Shown here piece after piece: positions 26,924-36,262 of a DNA stretch of 63,258 nucleotides. A program made the position numbers and the translations under genes. The notes beneath the pieces were generated by a model. That model did not search any database and was not told the origin of the DNA. It saw nothing but the letters and a program-made list of their open reading frames with translations. Location of the stretch: the NCBI RefSeq assembly GCF_017874215.1, contig NZ_JAGGLB010000044.1, positions 1 to 63,258 on the forward strand. Reading direction: 5' to 3'. Numbering within the stretch: the stretch's first letter is position 1; each line of letters starts with the position of its first letter. This stretch comes from Paenibacillus eucommiae. GTDB taxonomy: Bacteria > Bacillota > Bacilli > Paenibacillales > NBRC-103111.

Positions 26924-27727
26924 ATGCATTACTTGCAGTTATATTCCCGGTTTATTCTGGTATATCTGAAAACGCGAATGGAGTACAGGTTTGCCTTTTT
27001 TATGGACATATGGATTCAAATATTCACTTATTGTGTGATGTATTTGGGGATCTGGATCATGCTGAATCATTTTCAAACAATACAGGGCTGGACATTCTAT
27101 GAAGTTATGTTTTTATATAATCTGAATTTATTTTCTTATGGATTAAGCGGATTGTTTTTTTGGTCTCCGATGAGGCAATTAGAGGGAATGGTGCAAAGTG
27201 GAGAGTTTGATGGGATACTGACCAAGCCGATCCCTTCATTTTTGCATCTCATTTTTAAACAGTTTAATCATGCGTTTCTTGGTCATGTTATTTTGGGTGG
27301 GATCATCTTTATCGTTTGCATCAACAAGCTTGCTATAGAGTGGTCCGGATTTAAAGCTTTCATGCTCATCATCATCATTATAGGGGCGATGCTGATCCAA
27401 TCGTCGGTCATGATTATGTCGGGATGTGTAAGCTTCTGGTTTGTCAAATCGACTTCATTTATTGATACGATGATTTATGGTTTTCGTTTTTTTCTCAATT
27501 ATCCTCTCTCTATATACCACCTGTCTATTCAGATTTTCTTAACCTTCATTCTTCCTTACGGCTTCATTAATTTCTATCCGGCACTTCTGTTTTTGGATAA
27601 AAAAGGCCAATCGCTGTTTCATCCCATCCTCCAATATGGAACTCCGATTGTTGGTGTTTTACTATTTAGCTTAGCACTTTGGATATGGTCTGTTGCTGTA
27701 AATAAGTATCAGAGTACGGGCTCCTAG
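26924..27727 (+). CDS. ABC-2 family permease, second subunit (DUF990-like)
   Basis: 267 residues from ATG 26924, which has AAGGAGGG ideally placed; the frame runs upstream to 26843 but without an RBS. It has six hydrophobic segments and the family-like motif EGMVQSGEFDGILTKPIPSFLHL, close in form to the first permease (MDEKIKSGMIAMDLIKP), so the two are paralogous subunits. It starts three bases after the previous stop and ends the five-gene island. Confidence 0.82.
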   Translation: MHYLQLYSRFILVYLKTRMEYRFAFFMDIWIQIFTYCVMYLGIWIMLNHFQTIQGWTFYEVMFLYNLNLFSYGLSGLFFWSPMRQLEGMVQSGEFDGILTKPIPSFLHLIFKQFNHAFLGHVILGGIIFIVCINKLAIEWSGFKAFMLIIIIIGAMLIQSSVMIMSGCVSFWFVKSTSFIDTMIYGFRFFLNYPLSIYHLSIQIFLTFILPYGFINFYPALLFLDKKGQSLFHPILQYGTPIVGVLLFSLALWIWSVAVNKYQSTGS

Positions 27728-27841
27728 ATCGGAATGCCTTGTACTTGCCAGAACAATACGACCTGAGAGGCTTTCCGGCTTACACTTTCTAGTTCTGAAA
27801 TACGGGAAAAAGCCTGACCCACATGGGGGCAGGAGGTTACA

Positions 27842-27881
27842 AAGGCTCCCCCTAACGGTGTTCAATCGTCGGAGGAGCCTT
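27842..27881. terminator. Possible bidirectional terminator between convergent genes
   Basis: AAGGCTCC (27842-27849) pairs with GGAGCCTT (27874-27881). T-runs are weak on both strands. It lies between the permease gene and the convergent TPR-like gene. Confidence 0.4.
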
Positions 27882-27887
27882 GCGCTT

Positions 27888-29078
27888 TCAGTTCTCTTCG
27901 TTGGCAGCGGCTTTAAGGATGACGTCCTTCAGCTCGGGAATCGCGTCGGCGAGCCATTCCTTGCGCCGTATGGCCGTGCCGCTGAGCGCCGGCAGCTTGC
28001 CGTACTCCCACCCGATATCGCCATGCTTTGTGTAAGCTTGAATGAGATCAAGCAGTGCGCAGCCCCACTCGTTCACTTGATAGCCCGCATAAGGGATATC
28101 CGGATAGTAATGCAGATAAGCTTCCTTGAGCATAAAGCCCGCGGACATCATGACGATTTGCGGCAGCGTCTTCTCCCCGATCTTCTCCATGAGGGCCGCA
28201 GCATTAATTTGTGAAGGCTCGGCTGACAGCTTAGCGAAGGAAAGGTTGTCGATGACGCCGTTTTCCCTGGCCAGCCATGCGGCTATCCAGTTCATAATCG
28301 GCTCGAATGCTTCGGGCAGCTTGTCCTCCAGCGGTGTTTCCGGCTTTTCGAGATCGATGATCGATGTTTTGCCGTTCTTGGCTACACGGATCTTACCTGA
28401 AAAGCCGGCCTTGCTCAGGCTGATCAAGGCATGAGTCTGCAGCTTCGTCGACATTTGCTCGTCGCTGCAGCATTTGCGCAGAATCCTTTCGGTGCGCGGC
28501 AGTGGGAACAGTGCGAGCGTCTGCAGCGCTTCCAGTGCAATCTTATATTCCTTCGTGTGGATCGCTTCCTCGATCCGGATTAGCAACTGATCGTCAGGCT
28601 GCCCGGCATAGAGCTCGAGCGGCGTTTGGTAAGCGGCGATCCGCAGCAGCGGCATCATGCCTTTCTCCTCGAGCTGCTCGGCGGTAAGCTGCTCTTTCAA
28701 TTGAGCGCACGCCTGATCGGCATCGGCCCTCAGCGCGTCGAACATGTCTTTGCTGTCAGGGTCCGCCACTCCGTTCGACCTGGTCGTATCGATCCAATCA
28801 CGCAGCGCGAACGGGTTGTTGCGGTAAATGGTCGCGGCTGCGGCTGCGAATGGCGGGGCGAACGGGAGACCGAGCTGCGCATAGCGCGCGAGCAGTATTT
28901 GCAAATCGGTTTGCCGATTCAATTGCTGCAGCGATATAAACAAATTCATCCATGCTTCGAGTTGGGCGGGATTCGTTTTGACGGCTCCAAAAAAATAAAA
29001 AGCAGCGCCTCCAAACGCCCCTTTATCAAACATTTCTTTGCCATTTCGCATCAGCTCGTTACCGGCAGTCGTGTTCAA
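27888..29078 (-). CDS. TPR-like helical-repeat protein of unknown function
   Basis: 396 residues, soluble, all-helical. The N-terminus (GNELMRNGKEMFDKGAFGGAAFYFFGAVKTNPAQLEAWMNLF) reads like a tetratricopeptide repeat pair. The middle (EYKIALEALQTLALFPLPRTERILRKCCSDEQMSTKLQTHALISLSKAG) has a HEAT-like pattern. No signal peptide, membrane segment or catalytic motif was seen. TTG 29078 with GGAGG upstream. It stands alone between two plus-strand genes and is probably a cytoplasmic protein-binding scaffold; no pathway can be assigned. Confidence 0.75.
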   Translation of the reverse strand: MNTTAGNELMRNGKEMFDKGAFGGAAFYFFGAVKTNPAQLEAWMNLFISLQQLNRQTDLQILLARYAQLGLPFAPPFAAAAATIYRNNPFALRDWIDTTRSNGVADPDSKDMFDALRADADQACAQLKEQLTAEQLEEKGMMPLLRIAAYQTPLELYAGQPDDQLLIRIEEAIHTKEYKIALEALQTLALFPLPRTERILRKCCSDEQMSTKLQTHALISLSKAGFSGKIRVAKNGKTSIIDLEKPETPLEDKLPEAFEPIMNWIAAWLARENGVIDNLSFAKLSAEPSQINAAALMEKIGEKTLPQIVMMSAGFMLKEAYLHYYPDIPYAGYQVNEWGCALLDLIQAYTKHGDIGWEYGKLPALSGTAIRRKEWLADAIPELKDVILKAAANEEN

Positions 29079-29339
29079 AGGCTATACCTCCATTCGTTAA
29101 TAGCCCAATTATACTATAACCCGCACCCGGGCGCGATTCTGCCGGGAAAATTAACTTGGATTGATGCCGGAAAGAACGGCTCCCTTGCTTTTTTTCTACA
29201 ATACTATGATTAGCTGACAGATGTTTGCCACTCAAGTGGATCGACGTTTTTTGACTGTATCGATTGTTTTAAAAAAACGGTTTACAAACGGAACCGATAA
29301 AGGTAAGATTTACTGAAATTGCTCGTTCAGGAGGAGCTT

Positions 29340-31586
29340 ATGCGGATCAAACGGCTGCATCGTATCCAGCTTTCGTACTTGCCGGTTTTGTTCGTGGTCG
29401 GTCTTAGTCTGCTCTTCATCGTTTATTTGACTTTAAGTGAGGTAACTAAGCAATCGGCGTTGAAAGCCAATAATATTTTGTCTTACAACATCATCCAGAC
29501 GATCGACGAATCCTTGAAAAGGATCGATACGGCAATTACCGGACAACTGCTGAAGAATGAAAAGGTCAGGAGGTTCTTCGAGTCCGAATACACGGAGGAT
29601 AGGCAGTATTGGGACTACCAGACGGTAGCTGTATTAAATGAAATGATGGATAGCCACCCGTTGATCAGTTCGATCAATCTGTACCGGATCAGCGATAACA
29701 TGCTTTTAACGCCGACGACGTTTACCCGGCTGGACAATTTTGGAGATAAACAATTTATAGGCAAGCAGCTTTCCGCTTTGCTGCCGTTTCGATGGACGGA
29801 GCGGCGTCCGTATGCTGAGCAGCCGGGCGTAAACGAATCGAATGTGGTCAGCCTTGTCAAATTTGCCAGCTTGTCCGATAGAAGCCTGGTTGTCGTGCAT
29901 GTCGATACGGAACGGCTAAGCCGTCTGATCCTGGACATGGCGGAATCCGGTTTTCAGTATATCGAGCTTCTGGACACGGAAGGAAAGCGCATAGCGTCGA
30001 GAGACTGGGCAGATCCTTCAATGCATGGCAGGAATGTCCGCGAAAATGGGAAAGAATGGTCGAAGGCAAGCTCTGCCTATACGGGGTGGACGGTTAGCAG
30101 CGGCGTTTATAAGGGCAGCATTATAGAGTGGATTTCTTCCCTCTTCTATGTATGGATTGCGCTTGGTTTTCTGATCATAGCGGCGGGTATTGCATGGCTC
30201 GTGTATTTGACGAGGCGAAACTATCGGCCGATCCAATCGATATCGCAGCGCATGAACGAATATTTTCGCCAAAAGCAGCAGGAACTGAAGCTGGAGGATC
30301 AGGACGATGAACTGCAATATATTGAGACGGCGATTGAAAAGCTGTTCGATCAATCCAGTCAGCTTCTGGAGCAGAACAAGGAGAACCTTGCTTACCGCAG
30401 ACGATATGTGTTTTTGCAATTGCTTGAAGGGGCGGTCGCGGGGCAGGTGCAGGAGTGGAAGGAGGAGATCGGACAATTCGGTTATTCGCTCACGGATTGC
30501 GGACTCTTGGTCACCATGATCGAAATCGACGATTACAACAAGTTCAACGAGCAGTATAACCATCGCGATCAATATTTGTTGAAGTATGTCTTGAGCACCG
30601 TCCTTCACGAAATGGCCGAGCCGGTCAAGCTGTGCATATGGACGGAATGGGTGGAACGTCATCAGCTAGGCTTGCTGTTCCTGCTGGACCGGGATGGCGG
30701 CATGGAGGAGGACGTATTCGAGCTTCTGGGCAAAATGACGGGGTGGGCCGAGCGGCATTTACCGTATACGGTCACGGTCGGTGTCGGTTCTTGCGAGAGC
30801 GATGCCGCCAATATCGCGGAATCGTATGAGCAGGCACTGGAAGCGCTTAGCTATAAAACGTCGCTCGGTACGAACCGGCTGATCCGTTCCGCCGATTTTG
30901 CCGCAAAGACGCCGTTCGAACTCGTCAGGCAAGCGCAGCGGGTACGCTCTATTTGCCAATCGTTTCGGGCAGGCGACGGCGAGTGGGAGCGGCATTGGAA
31001 TGATATGTTCGAGGAATTGTGGCAGCAGCTGGTATCCAAGGAAGATTTGATCGGCTTGCTTAATTATTTGGTTTACCAGCTCCATAGAGAAATGGCGGAG
31101 CTTCCGGAAGAGTTCCAGGCGATCTGGAATGGAGGGGCGCATGCGGAGCTGAACGGGGTTGGGAAGCAAAGGGAGACGATGGAATCCATTCGAGAGGAGT
31201 ACGTCCGCGTCTTGAGGGAAACGGCGGCTCAAATGCGCGAGCTGAGGGAAAGCAAACATAATCATCACCTGATCCGCAGCGTGAAGCAATATGTAAACGA
31301 TCATTATAACAATCCGGATCTTTCGCATGCTCAACTGGAGAGCGAATTCGGTCTGGCCGCCAGCTACTTAAGCCGATTGTTCAAAGAGGAATTCGGGGTT
31401 AAATTTATCGATTATTTGTCGCAGACTCGAATCGAGAAAGCGATCGAGCTGCTGAAGGAGCACCCGGACAAGACCGTTCAGGCGATTGCGGAGCAGGTCG
31501 GTTATTTGCACGGCATAACGTTCATTCGGGCCTTCAAGAAATATACGGGAAGCACGCCAGGAAATTTTCGGAAGGACTTGATTTGA
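29340..31586 (+). CDS. Membrane-anchored AraC-type regulator (YesN/YtrI-like, Cache-like sensor)
   Basis: 748 residues from ATG 29340 (CAGGAGG upstream). First membrane segment LSYLPVLFVVGLSLLFIVYL, an extracellular sensor of about 240 residues, then a second segment (FYVWIALGFLIIAAGIAWLVYL) and a HAMP-like stretch. The cytoplasmic middle has a degenerate GGDEF-like region (LVTMIEIDDYNKFNE). The C-terminal AraC DNA-binding domain shows SHAQLESEFGLAASYLSRLFKEEFGVKF and VQAIAEQVGYLHGITFIRAFKKYTGSTPGNFR. This architecture is common beside carbohydrate ABC importers in Paenibacillus-like genomes. It probably controls the glycan-use genes downstream. Confidence 0.88.
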   Translation: MRIKRLHRIQLSYLPVLFVVGLSLLFIVYLTLSEVTKQSALKANNILSYNIIQTIDESLKRIDTAITGQLLKNEKVRRFFESEYTEDRQYWDYQTVAVLNEMMDSHPLISSINLYRISDNMLLTPTTFTRLDNFGDKQFIGKQLSALLPFRWTERRPYAEQPGVNESNVVSLVKFASLSDRSLVVVHVDTERLSRLILDMAESGFQYIELLDTEGKRIASRDWADPSMHGRNVRENGKEWSKASSAYTGWTVSSGVYKGSIIEWISSLFYVWIALGFLIIAAGIAWLVYLTRRNYRPIQSISQRMNEYFRQKQQELKLEDQDDELQYIETAIEKLFDQSSQLLEQNKENLAYRRRYVFLQLLEGAVAGQVQEWKEEIGQFGYSLTDCGLLVTMIEIDDYNKFNEQYNHRDQYLLKYVLSTVLHEMAEPVKLCIWTEWVERHQLGLLFLLDRDGGMEEDVFELLGKMTGWAERHLPYTVTVGVGSCESDAANIAESYEQALEALSYKTSLGTNRLIRSADFAAKTPFELVRQAQRVRSICQSFRAGDGEWERHWNDMFEELWQQLVSKEDLIGLLNYLVYQLHREMAELPEEFQAIWNGGAHAELNGVGKQRETMESIREEYVRVLRETAAQMRELRESKHNHHLIRSVKQYVNDHYNNPDLSHAQLESEFGLAASYLSRLFKEEFGVKFIDYLSQTRIEKAIELLKEHPDKTVQAIAEQVGYLHGITFIRAFKKYTGSTPGNFRKDLI

Positions 31587-31623
31587 GCTGGAGAGCAAGC
31601 GGTTCTAATTTATGTTGATGAGG

Positions 31624-31871
31624 TCAAAAAAACATCGTTAAGTAGCAGATCCTCTCGGTTGTGCGAGCTGGCGGGGCCGTTCTTCAGTCCCAGCGGCTTG
31701 GCCTGCGGGGAAATCCCCTAATTCAGAGAAAAAACCTTACTGGCTGTCCGTTCGAGCTTGATGTTCGTGTGGATTCGTGCGATTGTGGCCCACAGCCCAC
31801 AGCCAGTCCCTCCCTAGCACTAGCAGTCATGAACACGCACCTCAAGGACGCCGGAAGGCGTCCTTTTAATT
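31624..31871 (+). repeat. Composite hairpin repeat, copy D (internal hairpin lost)
   Basis: Begins with half a palindrome (AACATCGTTAAG) and follows the core sequence (CCTTACTGGCTGTCCGTTCGAGC, GTTCGTGTGGATTCGTGCGATTG). It then jumps to GCCCACAGCC near the right arm, so the inner hairpin with AAAGATTTGTTCC is deleted. The outer stem and the terminator (GGACGCC/GGCGTCC plus T-run, about 31849-31868) remain. Retention of the outer stem and terminator in an otherwise decayed copy is notable. It occupies most of the gap before the ceramidase-like gene. Confidence 0.8.
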
Positions 31872-31982
31872 TTCGTCGATCCGATCAAAAATGCTATATA
31901 TACTCGGGATAAGGGCGGTGCTATCGTTAGCCGTGGGGCTGGCTAACAACAAACATATAGTGAAAGCGGGAGGAAGCAGATT

Positions 31983-33428
31983 ATGCAATTGCGAGCAGGC
32001 GTGGCCAAGAGTGATATTACGACAGGGGAGGAGGGTGTATTGGTTAGCGATCCGCTATATGCCAAGGCGCTCGTTTTGGATGACGGGATCACGAAGGCGG
32101 TTATTATTGCGATGGATGCGCTGGCGATAGGCGGTATAGGCGATATCAAGGATGATTTTCTGCCGAAGCTGCGCAGCCGTATCGAGAACGAGCTGAACAT
32201 CCCGGGGGCAAACGTGCTGGTGAACGCGTCGCATACGCATCCGCAAGGCCGGCTTCTATGTGACGACGCCGAGCAGATCGGGCGGACATTCGAGGCAGTC
32301 AGACAGGCGCTGCAAAATATGACGGAGGCAAGGGCCGGCTCGGGCTTCGGTCACGAAGACAGGATTATTGTCAACCGGAACCTCAAGATGCATGACGGGA
32401 GCCACTGGACGGTACGCTACGCGCATCCCTGTCCGCAGGACAAGGATGTCGCAGGGATCGGGCCGATTGATCCTTCGATCGGCGTTCTTCGCATAGACAG
32501 GCTGGATGGCCAGCCGCTGGCGGTCGTGTACAATTATGCCTGCCATTTGCTGATCGGTGTTCCTGATCGGGGGGTTACTGCCAATTTCACAGGCTTCGCT
32601 TCGAAAGTCATTGAAGAAAATTTGGGTAACGGGGCGATGGCTTTATTTTTACAGGGGGCGGGCGGCGATATTCTCGAGGTATTCTTCAAAGACGTCCATC
32701 GTCCGAGAAATAGCGAGCCGCTGGGTACGATGCTCGGGCTCAGCACCTTGAAGGCGGTCAGGCAAATCCAAACGAAGGATGCCGGACTGAATGTCCTGTC
32801 GGAGACGATAAGGCTGCCGCTTCGCCGCAATATCCCGGAACGAATGGAAGCGAAACTGGAAGAGCAGGCTAAGCTGCTGGCTTCGTTAAGAAGCACGACG
32901 CTCAATTTTAAGACGTTTCTGCCTCTATATCTCAAATATGCGCTGAACCCGGAGTATCCGGCCGATTATTCATACCGGTATATGCATGAAGCAAGGATCG
33001 GCTCGAATGAGCTTGTTTCTATGGATGCTCACAATCGCGGGAATTTGGACCGGTTTCTGAACAATATGTATACGATGGAGAAGCTGATCAGAATCCAGGA
33101 GGAGCTGGAGACCTTTCAATTTCACGAGACGCTGATCCGTGAAGCGGGGGAAGAGACGGTGCCCGCCGAAGTGCAGGGAATGAAAATCGGGGACTGCGTG
33201 CTGATTACGGCACCGGCCGAGCTGCTGGTGGAAATCGGCCTTAAGCTCAAAAAGCAATCGCCTTACGAGCATACTTTTGTATCCGCGTTTACGAACGGCT
33301 ATTTGCATTATGCCGCTCCTGTCGAGCATTACAGCAAAGGCGGTTATGAGGTTACGGAATGCCTGCTTGCCGAAGAGTGGCAGGAGGCCTACGAGACGAA
33401 GGCGAACGACATTCTGAGAAGGCTGTAA
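31983..33428 (+). CDS. Neutral/alkaline ceramidase-like hydrolase
   Basis: 481 residues without a signal peptide. The N-terminal GVAKSDIT and the metal-site motif NASHTHPQ (about residues 80-87), with further histidines (YNYACHLLIG) and FLQGAGGD, are characteristic of the neutral/alkaline non-lysosomal ceramidase family. Relatives next to sugar-uptake genes in soil Firmicutes are of unknown substrate, so a true ceramide substrate is not claimed. It would be a zinc amidase or esterase of the cytoplasm. RBS GGGAGG precedes the ATG. It faces the esterase-importer operon across a shared terminator. Confidence 0.78.
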   Translation: MQLRAGVAKSDITTGEEGVLVSDPLYAKALVLDDGITKAVIIAMDALAIGGIGDIKDDFLPKLRSRIENELNIPGANVLVNASHTHPQGRLLCDDAEQIGRTFEAVRQALQNMTEARAGSGFGHEDRIIVNRNLKMHDGSHWTVRYAHPCPQDKDVAGIGPIDPSIGVLRIDRLDGQPLAVVYNYACHLLIGVPDRGVTANFTGFASKVIEENLGNGAMALFLQGAGGDILEVFFKDVHRPRNSEPLGTMLGLSTLKAVRQIQTKDAGLNVLSETIRLPLRRNIPERMEAKLEEQAKLLASLRSTTLNFKTFLPLYLKYALNPEYPADYSYRYMHEARIGSNELVSMDAHNRGNLDRFLNNMYTMEKLIRIQEELETFQFHETLIREAGEETVPAEVQGMKIGDCVLITAPAELLVEIGLKLKKQSPYEHTFVSAFTNGYLHYAAPVEHYSKGGYEVTECLLAEEWQEAYETKANDILRRL

Positions 33429-33461
33429 AGGGATGCGTTTTCGGCTTGCCGGGAATAACAA

Positions 33462-33507
33462 AAAACACCTCCAAAGCAGGCTGCAAAAGCCTGATTGGAG
33501 GTGTTTT
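33462..33507. terminator. Bidirectional intrinsic terminator
   Basis: AAAACACCTCCA (33462-33473) pairs with TGGAGGTGTTTT (33496-33507), giving A/T runs on both sides. It separates the convergent ceramidase-like and esterase genes. Confidence 0.85.
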
Positions 33508-33542
33508 CTCACGCCGGGAAATTCCGGATGGACTACCGCTCC

Positions 33543-34358
33543 TCACCCATAACGCAGCAGAAACGGCTCCAGCACGGTCAGCCCCTGTCGCTGATGCTCT
33601 GTCTTCACGTCATAGAAGAAGCCGTGCTCCGCTTCCGGGAACAGGATGACTTCAGAAGCGCTGCCCGCCTGCTTCAGCTTTTCGTCCATCTCATAAATGG
33701 ATGTATGCGGAAAGCAGTCTTCTAGACCGACAATCAGAAACAAAAAGTCAGGCGAGCCTTCCTTCACATGGACAATCGGTGATGCCTGGCGGAACGGGGC
33801 TGCCGTTTCCCCGTATTTTGCGCCAACCAAACGTTCGATTTCATTTTTGATGGCGGGGTTCATATCGTCCCATTGCTCCAAGGTGCCTGGCCCATTGATG
33901 GATACGCATGCCGCAGGCTGCAGCCATCCTTCCCGCTGCTCCGCAGCTTCCGGTCCGTTCCGCAGCTCTGTACTCCTGCGCCAGCTTTCCGGAAGAGTAA
34001 GCGCGAGCAGGGAAGCCAGATGCGCCCCCGCCGAGCTGCCGAGCACGACAATTGTGCGGATATCCAATTCCTTTTCGCGAATATAGGAGAGGAACGTTTC
34101 ATAGCCGGCGAAAACATCGCCCATCTGCTCGGCTAGCTGTACCTTCGGCGTCAGTCGGTATCCTGCCGAGGCGCAGAGGTAACCTTTTTGGGAAAAATAT
34201 TGCAAATGCGTATGAAAAAGATCTCTGGACCCTGCCGACCAGCCGCCGCCATGCACATAGAACAGCGCTGTACGATGGTCGACCCGCTGCGGTAGCGAGA
34301 TGTCCACCCCTCGTTTCAGGACGAGGTCTTGATCATAATATCGTGTGAACAGTTCCAT
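33543..34358 (-). CDS. Alpha/beta hydrolase (esterase/lipase, HGGG type)
   Basis: 271 residues. The oxyanion motif is HGGGWSAGS and the nucleophile elbow is GSSAGAH. The acid is probably in VGLEDCF and the histidine is in AEHGFF, so a Ser-Asp-His-type triad can be drawn. It resembles carbohydrate esterases and BD-FAE-like enzymes, which fits removal of acyl groups from imported glycans. It is the last gene of the minus-strand importer operon, with its RBS (AAAGGAT) inside the gap of three bases after the permease end. Confidence 0.85.
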   Translation of the reverse strand: MELFTRYYDQDLVLKRGVDISLPQRVDHRTALFYVHGGGWSAGSRDLFHTHLQYFSQKGYLCASAGYRLTPKVQLAEQMGDVFAGYETFLSYIREKELDIRTIVVLGSSAGAHLASLLALTLPESWRRSTELRNGPEAAEQREGWLQPAACVSINGPGTLEQWDDMNPAIKNEIERLVGAKYGETAAPFRQASPIVHVKEGSPDFLFLIVGLEDCFPHTSIYEMDEKLKQAGSASEVILFPEAEHGFFYDVKTEHQRQGLTVLEPFLLRYG

Positions 34359-34361
34359 TGT

Positions 34362-35198
34362 TTATCCTTTCACCCCTCCGAGCGTTGCTCCTTCCATAAC
34401 ACCCCGCTGAAATATGACAAACATGATGGCCGAAGGAATCATGGCAATCATCACGCCAGCGAACAGTGTCACCCAATCTGACGTATACTGCATCTTTTGG
34501 CTCGCCGCATACATGCTGACGCCAATCGTATATTTCGTTTGATCGCTCAAATAGATGAACGGTCCAAGAAAGTTATTGTACAATCCCAGGAATTTGAAAA
34601 TCGCTACGGTCACGATCCCCGGCGCCGAGAGCGGCAGCATAATTCGCAGGAACACCTGAAACAGCGACGCGCCATCCATGAACGCGCTCTCCTCCAGCTC
34701 CGTTGGCAAGGAGCGCATGAACCCGCCGAGCAGCATGAGATAGAACACATTTTCCCCGAAGCTGTCGAGAATGATCAGCCCCGTCAGGCTGTTCGTCAGA
34801 TGCAAGTCGCGCATCAGCACATACTGTGGAATGAGCGCGTTAATCCCCGGCAGAAACAGCGAAAGCATGATGATCGCCCAGAGCAGCTTCCTGCCCTTGA
34901 ACTCGATTCTTGTCAACGCGTAAGCGTTGATCGTCGTCAGGAATGTGCCGAGCAGAAGAGTGGTACCGACATAATACAACGTATTCCACATCGCATCGCG
35001 GACACCATATTTCAGCCAGGCATTTTTATAGTTGACCCATTTCAGCGTTTCGGGGAGCGCCCATACATCCTGAAAAAACTCCCGGTTTGTTTTCAAGGAT
35101 TCATACAATACCCATACCAGCGGGAACAAAATCGTTAATGACCATGCGATCAATAAGATCCACCAGACCATATCCATTGCCGTACGTTTTTCGCTCAT
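34362..35198 (-). CDS. Carbohydrate ABC transporter permease (MalG/CUT1 type)
   Basis: About 278 residues with six membrane segments. The EAA-like cytoplasmic loop (ELEESAFMDGASLFQVFLRIMLPLSAPGI) identifies a binding-protein-dependent sugar permease. ATG 35198 has AAGGAG upstream; a GTG at 35207 overlaps that RBS. It partners the next permease. No dedicated ATPase is in the operon, as is usual for CUT1 systems that share an MsmX-type ATPase. Confidence 0.92.
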   Translation of the reverse strand: MSEKRTAMDMVWWILLIAWSLTILFPLVWVLYESLKTNREFFQDVWALPETLKWVNYKNAWLKYGVRDAMWNTLYYVGTTLLLGTFLTTINAYALTRIEFKGRKLLWAIIMLSLFLPGINALIPQYVLMRDLHLTNSLTGLIILDSFGENVFYLMLLGGFMRSLPTELEESAFMDGASLFQVFLRIMLPLSAPGIVTVAIFKFLGLYNNFLGPFIYLSDQTKYTIGVSMYAASQKMQYTSDWVTLFAGVMIAMIPSAIMFVIFQRGVMEGATLGGVKG

Positions 35199-35210
35199 TG
35201 TTGTCACTCC

Positions 35211-36161
35211 TTAATACTCGACGGACCGGTCGGGCAAAAATTTGTCCATGATTAATTTGGCCGCCACCAGAATGACGAACAGGAACATGCCGACTGCCGA
35301 AGCATAGCCATAATTGTGGAAGTTTTCTCCAAAAGCAAGATTGAACATGTACAGGCCAATTACGTCTGTAGAGCCCGCCGGACCACCGTTGGTCAAAATC
35401 ATCTGATTCTCAAAGCTTTTCAGGGAACCAAGGATGAGGAACAAGGCGCTGACCCGAATGATCGGCATAATGAGAGGGAGCGTAATCTGGAACAAGCGCG
35501 TCATATGACCGGCGCCCTCCAGAATCGCCGCTTCGTAAAGCGATTTCGGAATCGTTGCCATCGCATTCATGAAAATGATCACATACAGTCCGACGCTGCC
35601 CCATACATATGGCGGTACGATGGCGGCCAGAGCTGTGCGAGTCTCGCCGAGCCAGTAATAATTGCCGATAGGAATGCCAATGATACGCAGCAAGCCGTTC
35701 AGCAGGCCAAACATGCCATCGTAGATGAATGCCCAGAGCAGTGCGATTACGACAGTGGACAGGATGTTCGGGAAGAAGAACAGCACCTTGAAAAATGCTG
35801 TTCCTCTATATCCCTTGTTAGCAAGTAAATAGCCCAGAACGAGCGAAATTAGTATGACCAATACAGGAACTGTCACCATATAAAATAAGTTATGCCACAA
35901 TGCGCGCCATACGTATTTGTCCTGAACCATCCTGACATAATTGTCCAGGCCGACAAATTCCGGTTCAGAAATACCGTCCCATTTCAACAAGGAATAATAA
36001 ACCGAAAGCAGATTCGGGTACAGGGTGAACAGAACATAGCCGCCGAATGCTGGCGTAATCGCTACTAACAAGAAAATGATCCGCTGCGTCCTGGTTTTGC
36101 GCAGCCACTTGTTCCGTTTCGTATCGGATACCGCCGGATCGGCGAAAGAAGGCTGGTTCAT
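35211..36161 (-). CDS. Carbohydrate ABC transporter permease (MalF/CUT1 type)
   Basis: 316 residues with six membrane segments and the EAA loop (IPKSLYEAAILEGAGHMTRLFQITLPLIMPI). The N-terminal NLLSVYYSLLKWDGISEPEFVGLDNY is typical of MalF-like subunits. RBS AAGGAG precedes the ATG. It lies between the binding-protein gene (about 100 bases upstream) and the MalG-like gene (12 bases downstream of its stop). Confidence 0.92.
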   Translation of the reverse strand: MNQPSFADPAVSDTKRNKWLRKTRTQRIIFLLVAITPAFGGYVLFTLYPNLLSVYYSLLKWDGISEPEFVGLDNYVRMVQDKYVWRALWHNLFYMVTVPVLVILISLVLGYLLANKGYRGTAFFKVLFFFPNILSTVVIALLWAFIYDGMFGLLNGLLRIIGIPIGNYYWLGETRTALAAIVPPYVWGSVGLYVIIFMNAMATIPKSLYEAAILEGAGHMTRLFQITLPLIMPIIRVSALFLILGSLKSFENQMILTNGGPAGSTDVIGLYMFNLAFGENFHNYGYASAVGMFLFVILVAAKLIMDKFLPDRSVEY

Positions 36162-36262
36162 TTAGGAAACTCCTTCCGTTCGGGCTTCGGCGAAGGAAAG
36201 CCATGCTTTCCTCCGCGTCGTCATGCGCAGCCACAACTGGCTGCCTGCCCGTTTCTCTATAA

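Noticed and set aside
27858..29213. Plus-strand ORFs across the TPR-like gene (27858-28214, 28626-29213)
   Set aside because: They are antisense shadows of the minus-strand 396-residue gene, which has the RBS and helical-repeat pattern.
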